A stretch of DNA of 64,000 nucleotides, from positions 1-64,000 of the forward strand of contig NZ_LGCN01000265.1 of NCBI RefSeq assembly GCF_001279005.1, in the 5' to 3' direction. Positions 7,220 to 15,032 of the stretch are shown here, piece by piece. The notes below the pieces were generated by a model. That model was not told the DNA's origin. It saw only the letters and a program-made list of their open reading frames with translations, and did no database searches. The DNA comes from Streptomyces caelestis. Its GTDB lineage: Bacteria; Actinomycetota; Actinomycetes; Streptomycetales; Streptomycetaceae. The position numbers and the translations under genes are program-made. The stretch's first letter is position 1; each line of letters opens with the position of its first letter.

Positions 7220-9259
7220 TTACGGGAAGGTGAGCTTCCAGCCGTTGATGTAGCCGGTGTCGTACCGCGCCCGGTCCTGTACGCGCAGCTGCCAGGTGCC
7301 GTTGGCGGCCTCGGAGGAGGCGTTGACCGTGAAGGTCTGGTTGATGTTGTCCGCGGAGCCGCCGCTGCGGTTGCGCAGGTTGTACACCGTGCCGTCCGGG
7401 GCCAGCAGGTCGACGACCAGGTCACCGCTGTAGGTGTGCACGATGTCGACCGAGACCTGGAGGTTGGACGGCGCGTTGCCGGTCCGTCCGGAGACGGTGA
7501 TCGAGGAGGTCACCGCGGAGCCGGCGTCCGGGATCGACACGTCGGCGGTGTTCTCGAAGGACGTACCGCCGCCGCCGTCACCGGAGCGCGAGCCGACGTT
7601 GATGGCCGCCCACGCGTCCTGCACCGCCTTGTACTCGGCGCCGTCCGTGCCGTACAGCTCACCGGTCGCCGCCAGGGTGCCGGTGCGGGCGCCCGCGTAG
7701 TTGGTGGTGGAGGTGAACTTGGTGGTCAGCGCGCGGAACCAGATCTTCTCCGCCTTGGCGCGGCCGATGCCGGTGACCGGGAGGCCGTCCGAGGTGGGCG
7801 AGTTGTAGGTGACACCGTTGATGGTCTTGGTGCCGCTGCCCTCGCTCAGCAGGTAGAAGAAGTGGTTGGCGGGGCCGGACGAGTAGTGCACGTCGACGCT
7901 GCCGATGCCGGAGTACCAGCTGTCCTTGGACGCGCCGTCCTTGCTCGGCTTGTCCATGTAGCGCAGCGGGGTGCCGTCGCCGTTGATGTCGATCTCCTCG
8001 CCGATGAGGTAGTCACCGACGTCGGAGGAGTTGTTGGCGTAGAACTCGACGGTCGAGCCGAAGATGTCGCTGGTCGCCTCGTTCAGGCCGCCGGACTCGC
8101 CGCTGTAGTTGAGGCCCGCGGTGTTCGAGGTCAGACCGTGGGTCATCTCGTGCGCGGCCACGTCGATCGCGGTGAGCGGGTTGGCGTTGCCGGAGCCGTC
8201 GCCGTAGGTCATGCAGAAGCAGCTGTCGGACCAGAAGGCGTTGACGTAGTTGTTGCCGTAGTGGACCCGGGAGTAGGCGCCCACGCCGTCGCCGCGGATG
8301 CCGCTGCGGCCGTGCACGTTCTTGTAGTAGTCCCAGGTCAGCGCGGCCCCGTAGTGGGCGTCGGCGGCGGCCGACTCCGCGTTGGACGGGCTGCCGTTGC
8401 CCCAGACGTCGTCGGAGCCGGAGAAGAGCGTGCCGGTGCCGGAGGTGCCGCGGTTGAGGTTGTACGTCTTGTGCCCGCCGCGCGCCCCGTCGGTGAGGTT
8501 GTACGACGACCCGGACTGGGTGGTGGTCAGGTCGACGGTGCCGCTGTAGACGGTGTTGCCGGTCCCGTTCTGCACGGCCTGCCACTCGTACAGCTTCTCG
8601 CCCGTGGTGGCGTCGGTGACGACGTGCAGCTCCTGCGGGGTGCCGTCGTGCTGGAGACCGCCGACGACCGTCTCGTACGCCACGACCGGCTCGCCCTCGG
8701 CGGCCCAGATCACCTTGCGCGGGGCCCGGTCGACGTCGGCGCCCTCGGCCTTCTCGGCCTTCGCGGCGGACAGCGCCTGCTGCTCGGCCTTCGCGGCCGG
8801 CACCTCGGCGGTGGTGGTCGCGGGCTTCACCGCGGCCCTGGTGGCCTTGACGACGGAGTCGGCCGCGCCGGCCGTGTCGCCCTGGACGACCAGGTCGCCG
8901 CCGAGCACGGGCAGACCGTCGTAGGTGCGCTCGTAGCGGACGTGCACGGTGCCGTCGCGGTCCTTGAGGACGTCACGGACGACGAGCTTCTCCTTCGCGC
9001 CCAGGCCGAGGTCCTTCGCGGTCCGCGCCTTGGTGGCGTTCGCCTCGCGGATCAGCTCGGCGCGCTGGGCGGGGGTGAGCCTGACCGACTCCGAACCCGG
9101 CTTCGCCTTGCTCGCCGCCGCCGGCGTCCGCTCCGGGGCGGCGGTCGCGGTGCCCGACTGCACGGCCGTGGCGATCAGCGCGGCCACCCCGGCGAGGGCG
9201 ACGGCGGCGGCACGGCGGTGCGTGGCGTGGGGGGTGCGTCTGTGGGACCTGCTTCTCAA
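7220..9259 (-). CDS. Secreted M4 metalloprotease with C-terminal P-domain
   Basis: An extracellular thermolysin-type zinc protease of 679 residues. The start is TTG at 9259, with AAGGAG seven bases upstream. The order is a signal peptide with an Arg-rich n-region (residues 1-40), an FTP/PepSY propeptide (to about 220), an M4 catalytic domain (about 225-545, zinc motif HEMTH at 370-374 and GGLNEATSD), and a Gly-rich linker. A proprotein-convertase P-domain follows (about 560-679, with VDIVHTYSGDLVVDLLAPDG and a final TGYINGWKLTFP). P-domains often aid folding or substrate binding. It is a tandem paralogue of the gene at 5278-6933, but with its own terminator and upstream region, so the two are probably transcribed separately. 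Confidence 0.93.
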   Translation of the reverse strand: MRSRSHRRTPHATHRRAAAVALAGVAALIATAVQSGTATAAPERTPAAASKAKPGSESVRLTPAQRAELIREANATKARTAKDLGLGAKEKLVVRDVLKDRDGTVHVRYERTYDGLPVLGGDLVVQGDTAGAADSVVKATRAAVKPATTTAEVPAAKAEQQALSAAKAEKAEGADVDRAPRKVIWAAEGEPVVAYETVVGGLQHDGTPQELHVVTDATTGEKLYEWQAVQNGTGNTVYSGTVDLTTTQSGSSYNLTDGARGGHKTYNLNRGTSGTGTLFSGSDDVWGNGSPSNAESAAADAHYGAALTWDYYKNVHGRSGIRGDGVGAYSRVHYGNNYVNAFWSDSCFCMTYGDGSGNANPLTAIDVAAHEMTHGLTSNTAGLNYSGESGGLNEATSDIFGSTVEFYANNSSDVGDYLIGEEIDINGDGTPLRYMDKPSKDGASKDSWYSGIGSVDVHYSSGPANHFFYLLSEGSGTKTINGVTYNSPTSDGLPVTGIGRAKAEKIWFRALTTKFTSTTNYAGARTGTLAATGELYGTDGAEYKAVQDAWAAINVGSRSGDGGGGTSFENTADVSIPDAGSAVTSSITVSGRTGNAPSNLQVSVDIVHTYSGDLVVDLLAPDGTVYNLRNRSGGSADNINQTFTVNASSEAANGTWQLRVQDRARYDTGYINGWKLTFP

Positions 9260-9637
9260 CGCTGACTCCTTCTGCGCGGCCGCGGGTCGCGCGGCCTGGG
9301 GAGACCGGACGGCGGGTGGGCCGCCCGGGCAGAACGGAAGTGCTGTGAGCCGTGACCGCCGGACAACGCTGCGATGACGCTGTGAGGTTGCTGTGGAGCG
9401 GCCGTGGGAAGAGTGGCAGGGGAGCGCGGTTCCTGTCAGGAGCGCGTCAGAACTTTGGCCGGAAACCGTTCGTTGTCCGGGAGTTCGCGTTCGGTATACG
9501 AACAGTTGAGGAGGCTGCCGTGGCCGTGACGGAGCGAAGGGGTGCGGGTCCTCGGATGCCGCCCCCGCCGCCCCTTCCCTTCCCGTCCCCGAGGGCCGTG
9601 CTCTTGGCCCCCCTTCGGCCCTGGACGGGCCTCGTCC
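9260..9637. other. Noncoding region between M4 protease and ABC exporter genes
   Basis: This stretch carries the presumed promoter of the protease (to the left on minus), and the 3' flank of the ABC exporter operon. It holds an inverted repeat GTTCG-N5-CGAAC at 9489-9503 and, at 9560-9590, the inverted copy of the 31-bp repeat from 4398-4428. No gene is seen. Confidence 0.5.
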
Positions 9638-11434
9638 TCAGGCTCCCCCGGAGGGGGCGCCCCCGGACGGGCCGGTCGTGCCGGACGGCCGGTCCCCGTG
9701 CCAGGAGCGCCACAGCGCCGCGTACGCCCCGCCGGCCGCCACCAGGGCTCCGTGCGCGCCGAGTTCGGTCAGGCGGCCGTTCTCCATGACGGCCACGCGG
9801 TCGGCGTCGTGCGCGGTGTGCAGCCGGTGCGCGACGGCGATGACCGTACGGCCCTCCAGGACGGCCGCCAGCGCGCGCTCGGTGTGCCGGGCGGTGGCCG
9901 GGTCGAGCAGGGCGGTGGCCTCGTCGAGGACCAGCGTGTGCGGATCGGCCAGCACCACCCGCGCCAGCGCGAGCTGCTGCGCCTGTGGACCGTCGGTGGT
10001 GCGACCGCCCTCGCCCAGCTCCGTGTCCAGGCCCTCCGGCAGCTCCCGCACCCACGCCTCGGCGCCGACCACGGCCAGCGCCGCCCACAACTCCTCGTCC
10101 CCGGCGTCCGGTTCGGCGATGCGTAGATTGTCGCGGACCGACCCGAGGAACACGTGGTGCTCCTGGGTGACCAGGACGACCTGCCGGCGCAGCCGCTCCG
10201 GGTCCAGACCCGCCACCGGCACCCCGCCCACGGTCACGCTCCCCGCGGTCGGCGCGTCCACGCCCGCGAGCAGCCGGCTCAGCGTGGTCTTGCCCGCACC
10301 GGACGGCCCCACCACCGCCAGCCGCTCGCCCGGCGTCACCGTCAGATCGACCCCGCGCAACACCTCGACGCCTCCGTCGTAGGCGTAGCGCGCCCCGGTC
10401 ACGTCGATGCGGTCACCGGCCGGATCCGCACCGTCGCCCCGCCGGGCCGCGCGCGGAGCCCGGGCCACTCCCTCCACCCGGGCGAAGGAGGCGCCGCTGC
10501 TCTGCAACTGCTCCAGCCGCATCAGCACCTCGTCCAGCGGACCGCTCAACTGCAGCAGATACAGGGAGACGCTCACCACCGCGCCGAGGCTCACCGCGCC
10601 CCGCTCGTGCAGCACCCCGCCGATCAGCAGCACCCCGGCCACCGGCACGGCGTACGACACCTCGACCACCGGGAAGAACACCGAGCGCAGGAACAGCGTG
10701 CGGAACCGGGTGCGGCGGGAGGTCTCCAGCGCCTCCCGGCTCGCCCGGATCCGCCGCTCCTGGAGCCGGAACGCCTCCACCGTGCGGGCCCCCGCCGCCG
10801 TCGACGCGATGATCTCCGCCACGTCCGAGTTCGCCGCGCCCTCGGTGAGGTAGGCGTCCCGGGCCCGGCGCAGGTACCAGCGCACCGCGAGCCAGATCGG
10901 TGTGAGACACAGCAGCCCGAGGGCGCCGAGGAGCGGATCCACCACGACGACCGCCGCCATCACGAACAGCGACTGCACCCCGTTGACCAGCAGCGAGGGC
11001 CCGGCATCGCGCAGGGTCGTGCCGACGGCGGTCACATCGGCCGTCCCCCGCGCCGTCAGATCACCGGTGCCCGCCCGCTCCACCACCGACGACGGCAGCG
11101 CCAGGACCCGCTCCACGAAGCGTTCCCGCACCCGCGCCAGCGTCCGCTCCCCGAAGCGGTGCCCCACGTACCGGGCCCAGCGGGACAGCAGCAACTGCGT
11201 GACCGCGCACAGCAGGATCACCGGCGCCAGCCGGTCCACCACCGCCACCCCGCCCCCCTCGCGCACCTCGTCGACGATCCGCCCCAGCAGCCAGGGCCCG
11301 GCCAGCCCCGCCAGGGCCGCCAGCGCGTTCAGGACCAGGACGCCGGCGAAGGCCCGCCCGTCCGCCCGCACCAGTTCCGCCGACGCCCGGCGCACCTCGG
11401 CGGGCCCGGCGAGGGGGAGTCGTTCCCCGTTCAT
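9638..11434 (-). CDS. ABC exporter half-transporter (TMD-NBD), active-site partner of heterodimer 1
   Basis: A 598-residue type IV ABC exporter subunit with six predicted membrane helices in residues 30-310 and an ATPase domain from about 340. Walker A is intact (GPSGAGKTT, K382), as are Walker B (LVLDEATALLD) and the switch histidine (AHRLHT). The ABC signature, however, is lost: DGPQAQQ stands where LSGGQRQ is expected. The gene overlaps its upstream partner by the 4-base ATGA, so the two are translationally coupled and surely form a heterodimer. The partner shows the opposite defects, leaving a single competent ATP site. Substrate is unknown; the wider family exports drugs, lipids or peptides. 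Confidence 0.92.
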   Translation of the reverse strand: MNGERLPLAGPAEVRRASAELVRADGRAFAGVLVLNALAALAGLAGPWLLGRIVDEVREGGGVAVVDRLAPVILLCAVTQLLLSRWARYVGHRFGERTLARVRERFVERVLALPSSVVERAGTGDLTARGTADVTAVGTTLRDAGPSLLVNGVQSLFVMAAVVVVDPLLGALGLLCLTPIWLAVRWYLRRARDAYLTEGAANSDVAEIIASTAAGARTVEAFRLQERRIRASREALETSRRTRFRTLFLRSVFFPVVEVSYAVPVAGVLLIGGVLHERGAVSLGAVVSVSLYLLQLSGPLDEVLMRLEQLQSSGASFARVEGVARAPRAARRGDGADPAGDRIDVTGARYAYDGGVEVLRGVDLTVTPGERLAVVGPSGAGKTTLSRLLAGVDAPTAGSVTVGGVPVAGLDPERLRRQVVLVTQEHHVFLGSVRDNLRIAEPDAGDEELWAALAVVGAEAWVRELPEGLDTELGEGGRTTDGPQAQQLALARVVLADPHTLVLDEATALLDPATARHTERALAAVLEGRTVIAVAHRLHTAHDADRVAVMENGRLTELGAHGALVAAGGAYAALWRSWHGDRPSGTTGPSGGAPSGGA

Positions 11435-13152
11435 CCCACGACCTCCTCGGTGGCGCTCCGGGCGGCGTCCCTGGCCACCAGCTCCCGGTAACCGGGCTCG
11501 CCGTCGAGCAGTTCCCGGTGGCCGCCGCTCGCCACCACCTTCCCGTCGGCCAGGAAGAGCACCCGGTCGGCCCGGTCCAGTACCAGCGGCGAGGTGGTGG
11601 CCAGCAGCGTCGTACGTCCCTCGCGGGCGGCGCGCAGCCGGTCGGCGACCATGGCCTCGGTGTGCGCGTCGAGCGCCGAGGTGGGCTCCACCGCCAGCAG
11701 CACCTCCGGGTCGGCCAGCAGCGCTCGCGCCAGCCGGACGCGCTGCCGCTGACCGCCGGAGAGGCTGCGGCCCCGGGCGGACACGACCGAGTCCAGCCCG
11801 TCGGGCAAACCCTGCACGACGTCGGCGGCGGCGGCCGCGCGCAGCGCCCGCAGCACGTCCTCGTCGGACGGGTCACCGCGCCCGGCCACCACCTCCCGCA
11901 GCGGACCGGCGAACAGATCGGCCTCGGGGTCGGCGACCAGGATCCGCTCCCGCACCCGCGCGAGCGCGATCTCGTCCAGCCGGACTCCGCCCCAGGTGAC
12001 AGCCGACGGCGCGTACCGGCCGAGGCGGTCCACCACGGCGAGCGCGTCGGCGGGACGCGCGGCGGCGAGCGCGGTCAGCCGGCCCGGCAGCACCCGCACC
12101 CCCGACTCCGGGTCCTCCAGCACGGACGGCTCGGCCGGCGGATCGGCGGTGGCGGCGTCGGCCGGCGGCTCGAGCCGCAGCAGCGCCGTCACCCGCCGGG
12201 CGGCCACCACACCCCGGCTCAGCTGGTGACCGCACTCGATGAGGAACATCACCGGCCACACCAGGGTGGCGACGTAGCCGTACACCGACACCAGCTCGCC
12301 CACGCTGATGTGCCCCTGCGCGGCCTGCCGCGCCGCGATCCAGGTCACCCCCGCGAGGAACAGCGTCGGCAGTCCGGCGGCCAGCGCCTCCATCCAGCTG
12401 GTCACCGCACCGACCCGGTAGCCCTGTTCCCGCAGCCGCCCCGAGTCCCGGCGGAACGCGTCGGCGACCAGGTTCTTCCCGCCCAGCCCGCTCAACACCC
12501 GCAGCCCGCCCGCCAGGTCCCCGATCCGCGCGGTCAGCACGCCCTGCCGCTCCCGGTACTCCGTCTCCGCGCCCTGCAACCGCCCCACCAGCGGCCCCAC
12601 GACGAGGCCGATCACCGGCACCCCCAGCAGCACCACCACCGCCAGCAGCGGCGAGACCGCCAGCAGCAGTCCGGCCACCACCGCATACGCCACGACCGCG
12701 CCCACCCCGGGCCCGACGACCGTCAGCGCCCCGGCGATCGTCTGCACGTCGCCCACCCCGATGGTGACGACCTCCCCGGCCCCGGCCCGCCGCTCCAGCG
12801 AGGCGCCCAGCCGCACCGTCTGCCCGACGACCACTTTCACGGTGCGGAAGTTGGCGTCCATCCGCACCCGCGTCATCGTGCGGTGCCGCATCGTGCTCAG
12901 CCAGGAGTTGAACCCGCTCACCAGGAACAGGGCACCGGTCCACAGCGCCAGCGCGCCCATGTCCCCCGGCTCCAGCCCGTCGTCCACCGCCCGGGACATC
13001 AGATACGGCGTCGCCGCCAGCAGCACCATCCACACACTGCCGAACACCGCCCCCGCCGCACACCGCCCCGGCTGCCGCAGCACCAGCCACCACAGATACC
13101 GGGCCCCGCCCCGCCGGTCGGGCGTGCCGGGGTCCTCGTACGCGTCGATCAC
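11431..13152 (-). CDS. ABC exporter half-transporter with degenerate NBD, heterodimer 1
   Basis: A 573-residue ABC exporter subunit with six predicted membrane helices in the first 300 residues. The ATPase domain is partly decayed. Walker A is absent (near residue 359 the sequence reads AAARPADALAVV), the Walker B aspartate is Val488 (LLAVEPTSALD) and the switch histidine is missing (LLATTSPLVL). The signature motif SLSGGQRQRVRLARAL is perfect. This is what is needed to complement the partner at 9638-11434, whose signature is broken. It is therefore a functional subunit of an asymmetric transporter rather than a pseudogene. The stop overlaps the partner's start (ATGA). Confidence 0.9.
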   Translation of the reverse strand: MIDAYEDPGTPDRRGGARYLWWLVLRQPGRCAAGAVFGSVWMVLLAATPYLMSRAVDDGLEPGDMGALALWTGALFLVSGFNSWLSTMRHRTMTRVRMDANFRTVKVVVGQTVRLGASLERRAGAGEVVTIGVGDVQTIAGALTVVGPGVGAVVAYAVVAGLLLAVSPLLAVVVLLGVPVIGLVVGPLVGRLQGAETEYRERQGVLTARIGDLAGGLRVLSGLGGKNLVADAFRRDSGRLREQGYRVGAVTSWMEALAAGLPTLFLAGVTWIAARQAAQGHISVGELVSVYGYVATLVWPVMFLIECGHQLSRGVVAARRVTALLRLEPPADAATADPPAEPSVLEDPESGVRVLPGRLTALAAARPADALAVVDRLGRYAPSAVTWGGVRLDEIALARVRERILVADPEADLFAGPLREVVAGRGDPSDEDVLRALRAAAAADVVQGLPDGLDSVVSARGRSLSGGQRQRVRLARALLADPEVLLAVEPTSALDAHTEAMVADRLRAAREGRTTLLATTSPLVLDRADRVLFLADGKVVASGGHRELLDGEPGYRELVARDAARSATEEVVG

Positions 13153-13181
13153 CGCTCGTTCCCCCCTGTACGCCGTCGCGG

Positions 13182-15032
13182 TTACGCCAGACTGTCCCGC
13201 CAGGCCCGGTGCAGGTCGGCGAACCTGCCCGTCCCGGCGATGAGTTCGGCCGGGCTGCCGTCCTCCACGATCCGTCCGTGCTCCATCACCAGCACCCGGT
13301 CCGCGATCTCCACCGTCGACAGCCGGTGCGCGATCACCACCGCCGTACGTCCCTTCAGCACCGTCGCCATCGCCCGCTGCACCGCCCGCTCACCGGGGAC
13401 GTCCAGCGAGCTGGTCGCCTCGTCCAGGATGAGGACCGCCGGATCCGCCAGCAACGCCCGTGCGAAGGAGACCAGTTGGCGCTGGCCGGCCGAGATGCGG
13501 CCGCCCCGCTTGCGCACGTCGGTGTCGTAGCCGTCGGGCAGGGCGGCGATGAAGTCGTGCGCGCCGATCTCCTTCGCCGCCTGCTCGATCTCCTCACGGG
13601 TGGCGTCCGGCCGGCCGATCGAGATGTTCTCGGCGACCGTGCCGGAGAACAGGAACGCCTCCTGCGTCACCATCACCACCTCCCGCCGCAGAGCGCGTCC
13701 CGCGAGGTCGCGCAGGTCCACCCCGTCCAGCAGCACCCGGCCGTCGGTGGGGTCGTAGAAGCGGGCGAGCAGCTTCGCCAGGGTCGACTTGCCCGCGCCG
13801 GTGGAGCCGACGACCGCGACGGTCTGCCCGGCCGGGAGGGTGAGGCCGAAGCGGGGCAGCACCTCGCCGCCGGTGCGGTACGCGAACCGGACGTCGTCGA
13901 AGACGACCTCGCGGCCGGGGAGCCCGGTGCGCCGGGCCGGCAGCTCCCGGGGCGCCGACGGCTCGGGCACGGACGGGGTCTGCGCCAGCAGCCCGGCGAT
14001 CTTCTCCAGCGAGGCCGCCGCCGACTGGTAGGAGTTCAGGAACATGCCGAGCCGGTCGATCGGGTCGTACAGCCGGCGCAGGTACAGCACCGCCGCCGCC
14101 AGCACGCCCAGCTCCAGCGACCCCTCCGCCACGCGGTAGGCGCCCCACAGCACGATCAGCGCGACGGTGGTGTTGGCGGTGACCCGGGAGCCGACGACGT
14201 AACGGGCCATCTCAAGGAGCGCGTCGCCGTTGGTCCGCTCGTGCCGCCGGTTCAGCACCGCGAAGTCGGCGTCGTTGGCGGCCTCCCGGCGGAAGGCGCG
14301 CACCGGCCGGATGCCGTTCATCGTCTCGACGAACTTCACGATCACCGCCGCGATGGCCGTCGACCGCTTCCGGTACACCCGCCCGGCCCGCCGCTGGTAC
14401 GACCGCACGAGCAGGTACAGCGGCACGAAGGACGCCACCGCGACGGCGCCGAGCCCGAGGTCCAGCCAGAGCAGCAGCGCCGAGATGTAGACGGCGGAGA
14501 GGATGACCATGACCAGCTCCTGCAGACCCTCCTCCAGCAGCTCCCGCAGGGACTCGACGTCGGTGGTGGAGCGGGAGATGAGGCGGCCCGAGGTGTAGCG
14601 CTCGTGGAAGTCGACGCTGAGCGCCTGCGCGTGCCGGAAGATGCGGCCGCGCAGATCGAGCAGCACGTCCTGGCTGACCCGGGCGGAGGCGGTGACGAAG
14701 CCGTACTGCAGCGCTCCGGCCGCCCCCGCGCACAGCAGGTAGCCCACCGCCACCGCGATCAGCGGCCCGTTGTCGTCGTCGCGGAACGCGGGCACGGCCC
14801 GGTCGATGGCGTACGCCACCAGCAGCGGCCCGGCCTGCACGGCGGCCTGCTGGAGCAGCAGCAACAGCGCGGTGACGAGCACCCTGCCGCGCAGGGGCGA
14901 CAGCAGGGAACGCAGCAGTACGCCGGTGGCGCCCGGGGGAGTGGGCAGCCGGTCCTGGTCGAAGGGGTCGCCGGACGGCGGGGTCCGGTCGTCGTCCTGG
15001 TCCCGGACGGGTGCGGTGGTGGCCGCCGTCAT
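13182..15032 (-). CDS. ABC exporter half-transporter, heterodimer 2, catalytic-Glu subunit
   Basis: A 616-residue ABC exporter subunit. The order is an N-terminal Asp/Pro-rich segment, six membrane helices, then an ATPase domain with Walker A GSTGAGKST, Q-loop VTQEAFLFSGT, Walker B AVLILDEATSSLD and AHRLST. The signature is RISAGQRQL rather than LSGGQ. The ATG at 15032 overlaps the stop of the upstream partner (ATGA), so an open frame running further upstream in the same phase is not part of it. It stops with TAA at 13182. The gene resembles the mycobacterial Rv1272c/Rv1273c type of multidrug-like pair. Its catalytic glutamate pairs with the LSGGQ of the partner to make the hydrolytic site. 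Confidence 0.93.
   Translation of the reverse strand: MTAATTAPVRDQDDDRTPPSGDPFDQDRLPTPPGATGVLLRSLLSPLRGRVLVTALLLLLQQAAVQAGPLLVAYAIDRAVPAFRDDDNGPLIAVAVGYLLCAGAAGALQYGFVTASARVSQDVLLDLRGRIFRHAQALSVDFHERYTSGRLISRSTTDVESLRELLEEGLQELVMVILSAVYISALLLWLDLGLGAVAVASFVPLYLLVRSYQRRAGRVYRKRSTAIAAVIVKFVETMNGIRPVRAFRREAANDADFAVLNRRHERTNGDALLEMARYVVGSRVTANTTVALIVLWGAYRVAEGSLELGVLAAAVLYLRRLYDPIDRLGMFLNSYQSAAASLEKIAGLLAQTPSVPEPSAPRELPARRTGLPGREVVFDDVRFAYRTGGEVLPRFGLTLPAGQTVAVVGSTGAGKSTLAKLLARFYDPTDGRVLLDGVDLRDLAGRALRREVVMVTQEAFLFSGTVAENISIGRPDATREEIEQAAKEIGAHDFIAALPDGYDTDVRKRGGRISAGQRQLVSFARALLADPAVLILDEATSSLDVPGERAVQRAMATVLKGRTAVVIAHRLSTVEIADRVLVMEHGRIVEDGSPAELIAGTGRFADLHRAWRDSLA

Noticed and set aside
5137..9265. 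Two long plus-strand open frames (to 7026 and from 7181) opposite the M4 proteases
   Set aside because: They mirror the proteases codon for codon and read as Gly/Val/Arg low-complexity, with no domain; the apparent similarity between them only reflects the duplicated protease genes.
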